From positions 738,489-801,080 of the forward strand of contig CP070842.1 of the NCBI GenBank assembly GCA_020342155.1: a stretch of 62,592 nt of DNA, written 5' to 3'. This DNA is from Dehalococcoidales bacterium. GTDB lineage: Bacteria; Chloroflexota; Dehalococcoidia; Dehalococcoidales; Fen-1064. Both the position numbers and the translations under genes were made by a program. Numbering within the stretch: the first letter of the stretch is position 1; each line of letters opens with the position of its first letter. Below the pieces are notes generated by a model, which was given only the letters and a program-made list of their open reading frames with translations, ran no database searches and was not told the origin of the DNA. This document shows, piece by piece, positions 53,859 to 62,592 of the stretch.

Positions 53859-56458
53859 GTACGTCGGAGGAGAAGGGTCGCCAGAAGATAAGCCAGCTGA
53901 GCAGCACCCAGATTGCCCGGGCTACCTTTGCCGCTGCCGAGAGTATGGGCATATCCGACAGGAACCGGATTGAACAGCTCACGAGGCAGGTAATCGAGCG
54001 GCTGGAGCAAAGACGGACAGTTATCAGCCGGGGGAATATAGGTCCGGCCCAGCCATTCCCGGGTATGGAAGACCTGATGCCCAAGTCTTTTCGCCAGCAG
54101 AAGCACCTGACCAGTGAGTCCGAAATCCTGGCGCTGGTAAAGGAGTTTCTTGATGCCGGAGAACCGGCGCAGATGGAGGAGGTCAAGTCAACAGTGAAGG
54201 TTAGAAAGAACGTGGACATCGAAAGACCGCCAGTTTCCGGCATAGAGCTCACAGAAAATGCCCTTCGGGTACTGGAGAAAAGATATCTCAGCAAGGACAG
54301 GGAGGGCAAGGTCAATGAAGAGCCTGAAGAATTGTTCCACCGGGTAGCTCGGGCCATCGCTGCGGCTGAGGCTAACTATGGTTCCAGTGCCGATGTGGAA
54401 GGCTGGGAGGCAGAGTTCTATCGTATAATGACCAGCCTGGAGTTCTTACCTAACTCACCGACCCTGATGAACGCTGGCCGTGAGCTGGGACAGCTCTCCG
54501 CCTGTTTCGTGCTGCCGGTCGAGGACTCGATGGAGTCGATATTTGATGCCGTAAAAAACACGGCCCTTATCCATAAGAGCGGTGGCGGGACCGGTTTTTC
54601 CTTCTCCCGACTCCGCCCTGCAACTGACCGGGTCGGGTCTACCGGAGGTGTTGCCAGTGGTCCGGTATCTTTTATGCGGGCCTTCGATACTGCTACCGAT
54701 GTTATCAAGCAGGGAGGGATGCGCCGGGGGGCTAATATGGCAATCCTGAGGGTAGATCACCCCGATATAGAGCTATTTATCAGGGCCAAGGACGACCCCA
54801 CGGCTTTCACCAACTTCAATCTCTCCGTGGCGGTTACCAACGAGTTCATGGAAGCCGTTAAGACTGGAAATGAGTATGACCTGATAAATCCACGGACCGG
54901 CGAAGTTACGGGCAAGCTGAATGCTAAAGAGGTATTTGACATAATCGTGGCTAACGCCTGGAAAACGGGTGACCCTGGCGTAGTCTTCATTGACCGCATA
55001 AATCATGACAATCCGACGCCTCAGCTGGGTGCTATTGAGAGCACCAATCCCTGTGGTGAACAACCTTTACTCCCTTATGAGTCCTGTAATCTTGGCTCCA
55101 TTAATCTGGCGAAGATGATCAAAACAACCGACGACAAAGTAGAGATAGATTATCCTCGTCTGGCAGAAACAGTCAGGACAGCGGTGAGGTTCCTTGACAA
55201 TGTTATCGATGTGAATGAGTTCCCGATAACGGAGATAGCCGAGATGACACGGAAATCACGAAAAGTCGGACTGGGGGTAATGGGCTTCGCCGATATGCTG
55301 ATTCAACTTGGCCTGCCCTATGACTCCGAGGAGGCATTGCAGGTTGCTTCGGAGGTAATGCGTTTCCTGAGTGAGGAGTCGGACCGGGCTTCGGTTGAGC
55401 TGGCAAAAGAGCGCGGGGTATTCCCTGCCTTCGAGGGCAGCATCTATGATGCCCCGGACGCTCCCAGGGTGAGGAATGCCTCACGCACCACCATCGCCCC
55501 GACCGGCACACTGTCGATTATTGCCGGTTGCTCCAGTGGGATTGAGCCCCTTTTCGCCCTGAGCTATGTCCGTAATATCTTGGACGGTGCCCACATGGTG
55601 GAGGTTAATCCCTACTTTGAAAAAGTAGCCGGAAGTGGGGACTTTTATTCCGAAGAGCTTATGAAGAAACTGGCCACCGGCACGCAGCTTCACACTATTG
55701 ATGGTGTTCCTGACAATATCAAGCGACTGTTCGTGACGGCGCACGAGGTCAATCCCGAGTGTCATGTTCGGATGCAGGCTGCATTCCAGAAACACACTAA
55801 CAATGCTGTATCGAAGACGGTGAACTTTCCCCACGAGGCTACTGAAGAGGACATTGCCAGTGTCTATCTCATGGCCTATAAAGAAGGGCTGAAGGGGATA
55901 ACCATTTACCGGGACGGTAGCCGCGAGGGGCAGCCTATGAGCACCGGTGCTTCAGAAAAGACAGAGGGCGTAACGCTTGCCCCCCGCAAGCGGGCAAAGA
56001 CGACCACCGGCGTTACCGAAAGGGTTCATACCGGCTGTGGTTCGCTGTATGTAACGGTTAATTACGATGACCACGGCATCTGCGAGGTCTTCACTACCCT
56101 GGGTAAATCAGGCGGGTGTGCCTCTGCCCAGCTTGAGGCTATCTGCCGACTTATTACATTAGCATTCCGTTCCGGGGTAGATATGGAGGCGGTAATCAAG
56201 CACCTCCGTGGCATTCGCTGTCCTTCAATTGCCTGGGAAGAGGGCAAGGCGGTGCTTTCCTGTGCAGATGCTATTGCCGGAGTTCTCGAAAAGCACGTAC
56301 AGGGTGACGACTATGACGAAGACAGTGAGAACGAGGCAGTCGCACAGGACTACGGTCTGATACGTAATATTGCCGGACAGTGTCCCGATTGCGGTGGTCT
56401 GTTGGCCTATGAAGAGGGCTGCTTCAAGTGCCCCGGGTGTGGCTATACGAAATGTTAA
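53855..56458 (+). CDS. nrdJ: Adenosylcobalamin-dependent (class II) ribonucleotide reductase
   Basis: An 867-residue class II reductase making deoxyribonucleotides with coenzyme B12, independent of oxygen. The core includes LPNSPTLMNAG, LSACFVLPVEDSM, KSGGGTGFSFSRLRP and the active-site stretch NPCGEQPLLPYESCNLGS, whose Cys400 is the expected radical-site cysteine. The C-terminal zinc ribbon (CPDCGG and CPGCGY, then terminal TKC) carries the redox cysteines. It overlaps nrdR by ATGA. About 100 N-terminal residues precede the catalytic domain. Need for cobalamin fits an obligate anaerobe or corrinoid scavenger. Confidence 0.95.
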   Translation: MSTSEEKGRQKISQLSSTQIARATFAAAESMGISDRNRIEQLTRQVIERLEQRRTVISRGNIGPAQPFPGMEDLMPKSFRQQKHLTSESEILALVKEFLDAGEPAQMEEVKSTVKVRKNVDIERPPVSGIELTENALRVLEKRYLSKDREGKVNEEPEELFHRVARAIAAAEANYGSSADVEGWEAEFYRIMTSLEFLPNSPTLMNAGRELGQLSACFVLPVEDSMESIFDAVKNTALIHKSGGGTGFSFSRLRPATDRVGSTGGVASGPVSFMRAFDTATDVIKQGGMRRGANMAILRVDHPDIELFIRAKDDPTAFTNFNLSVAVTNEFMEAVKTGNEYDLINPRTGEVTGKLNAKEVFDIIVANAWKTGDPGVVFIDRINHDNPTPQLGAIESTNPCGEQPLLPYESCNLGSINLAKMIKTTDDKVEIDYPRLAETVRTAVRFLDNVIDVNEFPITEIAEMTRKSRKVGLGVMGFADMLIQLGLPYDSEEALQVASEVMRFLSEESDRASVELAKERGVFPAFEGSIYDAPDAPRVRNASRTTIAPTGTLSIIAGCSSGIEPLFALSYVRNILDGAHMVEVNPYFEKVAGSGDFYSEELMKKLATGTQLHTIDGVPDNIKRLFVTAHEVNPECHVRMQAAFQKHTNNAVSKTVNFPHEATEEDIASVYLMAYKEGLKGITIYRDGSREGQPMSTGASEKTEGVTLAPRKRAKTTTGVTERVHTGCGSLYVTVNYDDHGICEVFTTLGKSGGCASAQLEAICRLITLAFRSGVDMEAVIKHLRGIRCPSIAWEEGKAVLSCADAIAGVLEKHVQGDDYDEDSENEAVAQDYGLIRNIAGQCPDCGGLLAYEEGCFKCPGCGYTKC

Positions 56459-56469
56459 AGTGGCCCTGC

Positions 56470-56835
56470 CTACTCCCTCTCCCCGGACGCAAATGCAATA
56501 GCGTATTCTCTTGAATGAGAAAGGCTGATGGCCAGTCCCTTCAGACCTAGGTCACCGGCTTTTTCTTGTGCTCCACGGTAGAGGTTGACCAGCGGTTTAC
56601 CGCTTGGTTCGGCCAGTACCTCTATGTCCTTCCAGCCGATGCCACGCATGCCTGTCCCCAGGGCTTTCACGGCTGCTTCCTTACCAGCGAAGCGGACGGC
56701 CAGGGATTCCGGCTTACTACGGCAGAGATTGAGCTCTGCCGCAGTGTATATCCGGTGCAGGAATCTATCCCCCCACCTTTCGATGGCTTGCTGGATACGG
56801 TCTATCTCTATAATATCGACACCGATATATTGCAT
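56470..56835 (-). CDS. acpS: Holo-acyl-carrier-protein synthase
   Basis: A 121-residue AcpS that transfers 4'-phosphopantetheine from CoA to acyl carrier protein. GVDIIEIDRI holds the metal-binding Asp; RFAGKEAAVKAL holds the conserved Glu/Lys; SLSHSREYAIA is the final motif. It converges with nrdJ, with 11 bases between stops. Confidence 0.95.
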   Translation of the reverse strand: MQYIGVDIIEIDRIQQAIERWGDRFLHRIYTAAELNLCRSKPESLAVRFAGKEAAVKALGTGMRGIGWKDIEVLAEPSGKPLVNLYRGAQEKAGDLGLKGLAISLSHSREYAIAFASGERE

Positions 56836-56938
56836 CGTCTGTATATATAAAAAGTGTCAGCGTGATGACATATTCTAACACGTGGCAAACCGGTTGTCTC
56901 TGGTGATGTGAAGTAATCCCAAGTCGGTAGAAAGGTAG

Positions 56939-57493
56939 CTATTCTTCGTCTTCGGAGGGGTAGGGGGGCTCAAGGACAAGTCGTTCAAGGACTTCATACC
57001 AGCTAGAGTTTATGGCATACACGTTATTGGATTCGGCCAGCCGGATGTAGTAGATACTGCCATCTGGATTTGCATCCCCCGCCTCGATATTTGTAATCTC
57101 TTCGTCCTCCGTGGTAAGGATTATTTTCATTGATGGTGAGGTTAATCCGAAGTCTGTCAGACGTTCCTCAGTGGCATCTTCGGCAATGATTTTTTCCAAG
57201 AGCGGGCCGCTAAGAATAAGGGGAATACCGCCTCCCCATCTGTCCGAGTCGACTTGAGTATCTGTCAGGTCATCGAAGTACCATTGCCGGTCTTCGTGCT
57301 TGATAAACGATTCACGCATGTCCAGCCGGGGTAGCTCTATCAGGACGTGTTCCAGCTCCTCCATCTCGAACGCCCAGACACGTGGTTTTGGGTCTGGCGT
57401 TGGTGGAGGTTCTTCGACCGGACGAGTGGCGAAGTAGACGGCTGTGGCAACAGCCAGAATAGCTACCAGTATCAGGATACTTCTCAGTTTCAA
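56939..57493 (-). CDS. DUF4340-like membrane-anchored protein
   Basis: A 184-residue protein with one N-terminal membrane helix (about 5-22), a proline-rich spacer and an extracytoplasmic domain matching the DUF4340 pattern (ERLTDFGLTSPSMKIILTTED, then IYYIRLAESNNVYAI). DUF4340 proteins are usually longer and encoded beside GldG-type transporter genes, as here. The function is unknown. The start is TTG 57493 after GGAG. It follows the GldG-like gene by 33 bases. Confidence 0.75.
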   Translation of the reverse strand: MKLRSILILVAILAVATAVYFATRPVEEPPPTPDPKPRVWAFEMEELEHVLIELPRLDMRESFIKHEDRQWYFDDLTDTQVDSDRWGGGIPLILSGPLLEKIIAEDATEERLTDFGLTSPSMKIILTTEDEEITNIEAGDANPDGSIYYIRLAESNNVYAINSSWYEVLERLVLEPPYPSEDEE

Positions 57494-57526
57494 AGGTTTA
57501 CTCCAACATTAAATGTCTTGTCAGAA

Positions 57527-59188
57527 CTACCTTCGTCGCCACCAGACAATCGTACCGGCTACGAGCAGCAGTAATGGCAGCAGCCCGATACTGGAGATGG
57601 TGATAAACGTGGTGACCTCCGGGCCGATGATAAGGGGGCGGGATTGCAGGATCTTGCGGTCCATTGAAATCAGTTCCGTTCCGGCGGTGAGGAATTCTAT
57701 CGAACTGAGGAAGAAATCACTATTGTTGTCGTTCTGGATATGCGTGTTGGTGGCGAAGTCAGAATCGCCTATGACCAGTAGGCGAGGACCATCGGGCACA
57801 GCGGCCAGGTCATCTCCAGACTCTTCGATTCGAACGGACTCAACCAGATAGCTAATAGTAAGAGGGCCCTCGATGTCAACTCCTTCGTCTAACTCTGGTT
57901 CCAGGCTGGAGCCAGAGTTCTCCAGCCAGCTGTCCTCGCTTGTTATAGCCAGCGCAGAAATCTGGATTACCCTTTCCGCTTCCTCGTTTATCCAGACGGG
58001 TTCGCGGTTTTCCTCCGGGCCTACCAGCCCGATTTCGTATCCCTCAAGGGGAGTACTGATACTGGTAGTGCCCGGGAAGTAAAGGGTCGCTAAGCCGAAG
58101 GAATTTTGCTGTCCCGGCACCCTGGGACTGTCCCGACCAATTGAGGCCACGTAGGATGTACCGCCCTCCCAGACGAACCCCTGCTCTATCTGAACTCCCC
58201 AGGGTTGCAACAACTGCTCGAAGCTCTCCGGTGAGGCAGGATTGACCAGAATCATCAGCCGTCCGTCACGTCCCAGGTATTCCTCGATAATGTTTATCTC
58301 GGCGCTGCTCAGGGGGATCTGCGGCGCGGCTATTATCAGCGCGGAAGCATCATCGGGTACGGCACCCGCAGTCAGGAGGTTGATAGGCACAGTCTTGTAG
58401 AGGTTGTCACGCAGTCCGTCGCTGGCAGTGCTATAGCCTGCAGCCGATGTATTAGTAATGTCAACCTCCCCGTGACCGGTGACAAAGTAGGCTACTTTCT
58501 GGACTGTACCGGTGACCTCAAGAATAGCACTGGTAAAGTCATGCTCGGCATCCTCCACAAATGATCCGAGACTGGGGGGGATTAGAATGATACGCTGGCC
58601 AAATTCACCTATAAATACTATTGATTGGGCTGGAATACCGAACACCATGTAAAAGAATTCGTGGTACTCCTTGACGCCGTACTCCCTGGCCTCCTCCGGG
58701 TGTATGTCGGGGTCAATTGTCCTCACGGTCAGCTTGTCGGTGTAGACTTCATACTTGTCAAGCAGGCTGGTAGCATAGACGGTGCCGCCGATCGGGTCAT
58801 CAGGTACGAAGAACTGGATAATCTCGACTTCCTGGTCAAGATTGTCCAAGACCTCCTTCGTCTGGGATGTCAGCACATATTGCGACAAGCCTGTAACATC
58901 CCATTGCTGGTGATTGGCATAGCTGATGGCATTGACCAAGAGGATAATTCCGATGAATACCGAGACCATGATGGTAGCGCCTGTGCTAAACCTGCCTCTT
59001 CGGCTTGATATAGCCTTGCCGACTTGACGGTAATCGAGGACAAGGGCAGTAATTATTAATATTGCTCCCAGGGCAAGGATGCCCCATGAAACAGCACGTA
59101 GTTGGGGCAGGATAATGGTGAGTATCCAACCGATGAACAGGCTGGCCAGTCCGAGGAGTGCCATCAGTCCGGTTGGCATTAGCTCCAC
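57527..59188 (-). CDS. GldG-like ABC-transporter auxiliary protein
   Basis: A 553-residue membrane protein with three N-terminal helices, a long extracytoplasmic ABC_transp_aux domain (about 100-510, with DLDQEVEIIQFFVPDD near its start and VTGHGEVDI), a C-terminal helix and a basic end WWRRR. In gliding Bacteroidota the GldG family pairs with GldF and GldA, but most members outside that group have no assigned role. The GTG start at 59188 overlaps the permease gene by 10 bases. Confidence 0.85.
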   Translation of the reverse strand: MELMPTGLMALLGLASLFIGWILTIILPQLRAVSWGILALGAILIITALVLDYRQVGKAISSRRGRFSTGATIMVSVFIGIILLVNAISYANHQQWDVTGLSQYVLTSQTKEVLDNLDQEVEIIQFFVPDDPIGGTVYATSLLDKYEVYTDKLTVRTIDPDIHPEEAREYGVKEYHEFFYMVFGIPAQSIVFIGEFGQRIILIPPSLGSFVEDAEHDFTSAILEVTGTVQKVAYFVTGHGEVDITNTSAAGYSTASDGLRDNLYKTVPINLLTAGAVPDDASALIIAAPQIPLSSAEINIIEEYLGRDGRLMILVNPASPESFEQLLQPWGVQIEQGFVWEGGTSYVASIGRDSPRVPGQQNSFGLATLYFPGTTSISTPLEGYEIGLVGPEENREPVWINEEAERVIQISALAITSEDSWLENSGSSLEPELDEGVDIEGPLTISYLVESVRIEESGDDLAAVPDGPRLLVIGDSDFATNTHIQNDNNSDFFLSSIEFLTAGTELISMDRKILQSRPLIIGPEVTTFITISSIGLLPLLLLVAGTIVWWRRR

Positions 59189-59898
59189 CTGCCGGTCTCA
59201 ATGGATCTTGTCGTCAGAAAAAGAAACATGGCAGTGACACTCAGGTAGTAGATGACTGCCCTGGTATCAATTATACCTCCTATGAAAGCCTGAAAGTGTG
59301 AAGATAACGAAATGTAGGAGAGTATATTACCAGCAGCGCCGCCTATAGCATCACCGGCCATACCTATAAAGTAGAGAATGGCCAGCATGCCGCCGGCGAT
59401 GACAGCGGCTACTATCTGATTAGAGGTAACGGACGAGGCGAACAGCCCGATGGATAGTGAGGCTGCACCGAGAAGGAAGAGGCCAATATAGCCGGTAATA
59501 ATCGGGCCGATATCCGGGTCACCGAATGCCAAGAGGATTAATGGGAAGTAGAGGGTCAAAACTAGCATGGAAACCAGCATTCCGAGGCTTCCGAGGAACT
59601 TACCTAGCACCACCTCGCTGTCCCTGAGGGGGGCGGTGAGGAGTAGCTCCCAGGTACCAAGCTTCTTCTCCTCGGCTATGAGGCGCATTGCCAGTGCTGC
59701 CGCAAACAACATCAGGACGAGATTACCCCATATGTCCAGGTATCCGACGATAGTCGTATCCGAATAATCGATGTCGTTAAGATACCATATGAAGAGGGCT
59801 CCCACGAGTGCCAGAAAGACACAAGCGACAATATAGGCCATTGGAGATGTCAAGTACGACCTGAATTCCCTGCGAGCGATGAGCATCGTATTCTTCAC
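59179..59898 (-). CDS. ABC-2 type permease (GldF-like)
   Basis: A 239-residue permease with six membrane helices. It opens with a cytoplasmic ARREFRSYLTSPMAYIV segment and has the AEEKKLGTWELLLTAPLRDSEVVLGK loop between helices 2 and 3, typical of ABC-2 exporters. It overlaps the ATPase gene by four bases and the GldG-like gene by ten. Confidence 0.9.
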   Translation of the reverse strand: MKNTMLIARREFRSYLTSPMAYIVACVFLALVGALFIWYLNDIDYSDTTIVGYLDIWGNLVLMLFAAALAMRLIAEEKKLGTWELLLTAPLRDSEVVLGKFLGSLGMLVSMLVLTLYFPLILLAFGDPDIGPIITGYIGLFLLGAASLSIGLFASSVTSNQIVAAVIAGGMLAILYFIGMAGDAIGGAAGNILSYISLSSHFQAFIGGIIDTRAVIYYLSVTAMFLFLTTRSIETGRWS

Positions 59899-60839
59899 TC
59901 TTCAAGCTCCTCGTCATCAGCGAATTCTTCAGACGTTAGCTGGAGAAAGATATCCTCCAGGCTCATGTCTACTGCACCCATAGAGAGTATTGTCCAGCCC
60001 CCCTGAACGATGGCTGCCATCAGGTTGCTACGGAGGTCCTGATCCGCCGGACATTCTACAATATGGTAGGGTTTCTCGTAGCGTACCCGGCTGACACCTC
60101 GTACCCGCTGAAGCTTTCTGGTGACTGCGCTAGTCGGTCCCTGCACTTCCAGCTGTATATTCTGGGAGCCTTTCAGTACAGTAGAAAGGTTCTCTATCCT
60201 GTCCTCGGCAACAATCTGTCCCTCGTGGATGATAACCACCCGGTCACAGACCATACTAACTTCCGGCAGGATATGGCTGGAGATAAGAATGGTATGCTCT
60301 TCACCCAGGTCCTTGATAAGCTGTCTGGTCTGGGCTACCTGAATGGGGTCGATGCCAAGAGTTGGTTCGTCTAGAATCATCACTTCCGGCTCGTGGATGA
60401 TTGCCTGAGCGACGCCAACACGTTGACGAAAACCCCGGGATAATTTTCCGATGAGCACATCTATGTACTCTTCTAGGTGGCATAGCTCTACGACATCGTC
60501 AATCCTATCCTCAATTCGGTACTTGTCCAGGCCCCTCAATCTGCCGGCAAAATCCAGATAGGAGCGGACGGTGACATCGGTATAGAGTGGGATTGCTTCC
60601 GGCAGATAACCTATATGTCGTCGTCCCTCCAGGGAGTTTGTGGCCATGTTGCAATCAGCTACCCAGGCGTCACCACTGGTGGGCATCAGGAACCCTGTGA
60701 GAATACGCATCGTGGTTGTTTTCCCGGCACCATTTGGGCCGAGGAGACCAACAATTTCTCCTTTGGCCACATTAAAGCTGATATCGTCTACGGCGAGGCG
60801 TTCGCCGTAGTATTTTGTGAGGTTTTGAACCCTTATCAC
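59895..60839 (-). CDS. ABC transporter ATP-binding protein (GldA-like)
   Basis: A 314-residue ATPase: Walker A GPNGAGKTTT, signature LSRGFRQRVGVAQA, Walker B VMILDEPTLGID, and the switch His in ISSHIL. The C-terminal extension of about 80 residues is common in ABC-2 exporters. It powers the permease encoded next and is the first transporter gene of this unit, 47 bases after the isomerase gene. Confidence 0.94.
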   Translation of the reverse strand: MIRVQNLTKYYGERLAVDDISFNVAKGEIVGLLGPNGAGKTTTMRILTGFLMPTSGDAWVADCNMATNSLEGRRHIGYLPEAIPLYTDVTVRSYLDFAGRLRGLDKYRIEDRIDDVVELCHLEEYIDVLIGKLSRGFRQRVGVAQAIIHEPEVMILDEPTLGIDPIQVAQTRQLIKDLGEEHTILISSHILPEVSMVCDRVVIIHEGQIVAEDRIENLSTVLKGSQNIQLEVQGPTSAVTRKLQRVRGVSRVRYEKPYHIVECPADQDLRSNLMAAIVQGGWTILSMGAVDMSLEDIFLQLTSEEFADDEELEE

Positions 60840-60886
60840 TCCCTGCTGTCCACCTTACTTCCCTGAACTCGGTATATATAGCTCTC

Positions 60887-61867
60887 TCAATCTTTTTCTA
60901 TCTGTAAGTATATCCAGGCTCTGGTTTCGTTGTCATCGACGAACCTTTCTTGATCGAGGGCATCCAGTTCCATAAACAACCATTCTTGATATATCCTGTT
61001 TTTTACCTCCTCCAGCTTGTCCTCTTCTACCGGTCGGTCAGCCTGCCTTTCCACAACCAGGCAGATGGCAAAGGTTTGTGCCTGATCATCTAGCCCTATT
61101 ATCTCGCTGACCTGGCCAACCTCAAGGTTGAATGCTACATATTCGAGTTCTTCGTGGAGACCTCCTAGATAAGGCCACCAGCCGATATCTCCACCCTGCT
61201 CCGCCGACTCCTCGTCAAACGATAGCTCTCGAGCGACCTCTGAGAAATCCTCCCCATCTTCGATTCTGGCTACTGCAGCCTCTGCGTCATCGTAAGAAGA
61301 CAGGAAAATGGCATACAGGTGGACTTGCTCGACTGTGTCGGGTACCCCCATAGTTAAATACTCCATCAGTCGACCTTCCAGCATATAGGTTTCTATCAAC
61401 TCACGATATTCAGCATCTGAGAGCTGGGTTTCATTTAGTCGGTCGCGGTACCATGCCTGGAATTCGATCTCGGAGATGGTCTCATTCTCACCCCGGGCAC
61501 TATCCCTGAGCCTCTCATCGACTTCATCTGGGGTGACCTCGATGCCGTAACTGGGTGCTGTCTGCCTGATGAATTCTTCTATAGTGATGGTTATCAACAT
61601 GCTTTCGACATCATAGGTCTTATAGGGATACTTCAGCCTCCGGATAAGGTAGTCCATACTAATGGTCTCGTCATTAATCCTGAGGACAGGACGCCACTGG
61701 TCTTTCCAAACGAGAAAATAGATGCTGACAACGACAACGATAGCGATAACGACCACAAAAATCGTGGTGACGATAATTGCGGTTCTTCTGCCCGAAGGCC
61801 TCTTTTTTTCCAGTGGTGGCCTAGGAGTTCTTGCTATTGCCCTTCTGACGGAGCGTCTTCTGGCCAA
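60887..61867 (-). CDS. Membrane-anchored parvulin-type peptidyl-prolyl isomerase
   Basis: A 326-residue protein with a basic cytoplasmic tail, one membrane helix (about 29-52), a SurA/PrsA-like helical domain (about 60-170) and a rotamase domain (about 180-290, with VHLYAIFLSS, EDFSEVARELS and GGDIGWW). It would assist folding of exported proteins. It lies just upstream of the ABC/GldG genes and may be co-transcribed. Confidence 0.9.
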   Translation of the reverse strand: MARRRSVRRAIARTPRPPLEKKRPSGRRTAIIVTTIFVVVIAIVVVVSIYFLVWKDQWRPVLRINDETISMDYLIRRLKYPYKTYDVESMLITITIEEFIRQTAPSYGIEVTPDEVDERLRDSARGENETISEIEFQAWYRDRLNETQLSDAEYRELIETYMLEGRLMEYLTMGVPDTVEQVHLYAIFLSSYDDAEAAVARIEDGEDFSEVARELSFDEESAEQGGDIGWWPYLGGLHEELEYVAFNLEVGQVSEIIGLDDQAQTFAICLVVERQADRPVEEDKLEEVKNRIYQEWLFMELDALDQERFVDDNETRAWIYLQIEKD

Positions 61868-62068
61868 TTGAAATTCGCCTTTTCTAGATTATTTAGAAGG
61901 CTGCGGGCCTACCCGATGACGCAACACCCCCGTGGTGCTAACTGAAATGGTAACCCTGGGTAGACACTTCGCCAACGTAGCATAGAATTGCTAAGAAGTC
62001 GTTAAGATTAACTTCAACTATCCTGGATATCTGGCCGGCAGTTGGCTGCGATCCGAAAAACCGATAGT

Positions 62069-62592
62069 CTACTTGACCAGGTGACATGCCACCCAATGCT
62101 CCCCACCCATGTTGATCAGTTGTGGCATTTCTTGCTTGCAGATATCAATTGCCTGCTGACATCTCGGATGAAAATTACAGCCGGGAGGAGGCATAATCGG
62201 GCTGGGTACATCACCAGTCAGAATGATCCGTTCCCGTGTACGGTCGACAACCGGGTCGGGTATCGGGACCGCTGAAAGTAACGCCACTGTGTACGGATGT
62301 AGCGGATTGGAATAGAGTTCATCACTGTCCGTTATCTCTACAAGCTTGCCCAGGTACATTACGGCTACTCGGTCGCTGATATTTCGGACGACCGAAAGGT
62401 CATGAGCGATGAACAGGTAGGTGAGAGAAAGCTCCTCACGGAGCCTTGCTAGGAGTATAATAATCTGCGCCTGGATGGAAACATCAAGCGCTGATACAGG
62501 CTCGTCACAGACGATAAAGCTGGGTCTCACTGCCAGAGCCCGGGCAATCCCGATACGCTGCCGTTGGCCGCCACTGAACTCATGTGGGAAGC
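62069..62592 (-). CDS. Oligopeptide/dipeptide ABC transporter ATPase, C-terminal part
   Basis: The last 174 codons of an OppF/DppF-type ATPase; its 5' part lies beyond the right edge. The frame enters with the signature [15 protein letters not shown], then Walker [13 protein letters not shown], the switch His in IAHDLSVV, and the oligo_HPY tail with a cysteine cluster ([15 protein letters not shown]), where these transporters bind an iron-sulfur cluster. It would energise peptide uptake. The visible part starts mid-gene, so the true N-terminus is not known. Confidence 0.93.
   Translation of the reverse strand, partial: FPHEFSGGQRQRIGIARALAVRPSFIVCDEPVSALDVSIQAQIIILLARLREELSLTYLFIAHDLSVVRNISDRVAVMYLGKLVEITDSDELYSNPLHPYTVALLSAVPIPDPVVDRTRERIILTGDVPSPIMPPPGCNFHPRCQQAIDICKQEMPQLINMGGEHWVACHLVK

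Noticed and set aside
1..62592. CRISPR arrays, tRNA genes, insertion sequences, prophage
   Set aside because: No regularly spaced repeats, tRNA cores, transposase-like frames or phage genes were found by reading; a dedicated tRNA/CRISPR scan was not possible here.

Overview
This window looks like part of a chromosome from a Dehalococcoidia-like member of the Chloroflexota. That placement is inferred from gene content. There is a type IV pilus operon with a Chloroflexota-style pilin, a B12-dependent ribonucleotide reductase behind nrdR, and many acyl-CoA genes. A division cluster runs mraZ, rsmH, ftsA, ftsZ with no murein or ftsI/ftsQ/ftsW genes between them. No rRNA, tRNA, CRISPR array, insertion sequence or prophage was seen. 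One structural RNA, RNase P RNA, is present.

Layout. 1-547: 5' part of a GH3-like adenylating enzyme. 1.0-2.8 kb: a LuxR-type regulator with an atypical receiver and a GAF-GGDEF diguanylate cyclase. 3.2-9.7 kb: a pilin gene interrupted by an in-frame stop, converging on a minus-strand operon pilB-pilC-pilO-pilMN(fused)-pilT; pilC appears to start at AUA. 9.9-10.8 kb: a metallo-beta-lactamase-fold hydrolase. 10.9-19.7 kb: a minus-strand acyl-CoA/redox catabolic cluster (two MFS carriers, an NDP-forming acyl-CoA synthetase alpha-type protein, an aldo/keto reductase, an SDR and two acyl-CoA dehydrogenases). 19.9-30.3 kb: a signalling island with an orphan CheW, a NarL-type kinase with a receiver-only partner, an OmpR regulator, a second receiver-only protein and two large PAS kinases, plus a HAD phosphatase and an SDR remnant. 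30.5-33.1 kb: a nitroreductase and a two-subunit CoA-transferase. 33.0-33.7 kb: a chimeric broken gene (MASE3-like membrane part joined to a PilN-like tail, with an internal TAG).

34-41 kb: a type-B carboxylesterase, a 1,377-residue alpha-2-macroglobulin strikingly like the animal proteins and with an intact thioester, and an alpha/beta hydrolase. 41.1-44.5 kb: rnpB, a C-terminal processing protease, a small helical protein and an Eis-like acetyltransferase. 44.6-48.7 kb (minus): trmD, rplS, priA, def. 48.9-53.0 kb: mraZ with its promoter and candidate MraZ box, rsmH, ftsA, ftsZ. 53.2-56.5 kb: nrdR-nrdJ behind a promoter carrying two NrdR boxes 31 bp apart. 56.5-62.6 kb (minus): acpS, a DUF4340/GldG/ABC-2 transporter set, a parvulin-type isomerase, and the 3' part of an oligopeptide ABC ATPase.

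The points most worth following are the animal-like alpha-2-macroglobulin, the broken or oddly initiated pilus genes (pilin TAA, pilC AUA, MASE3-PilN TAG), the reduced division cluster, and the two kinases that carry homologous PAS modules in opposite order.
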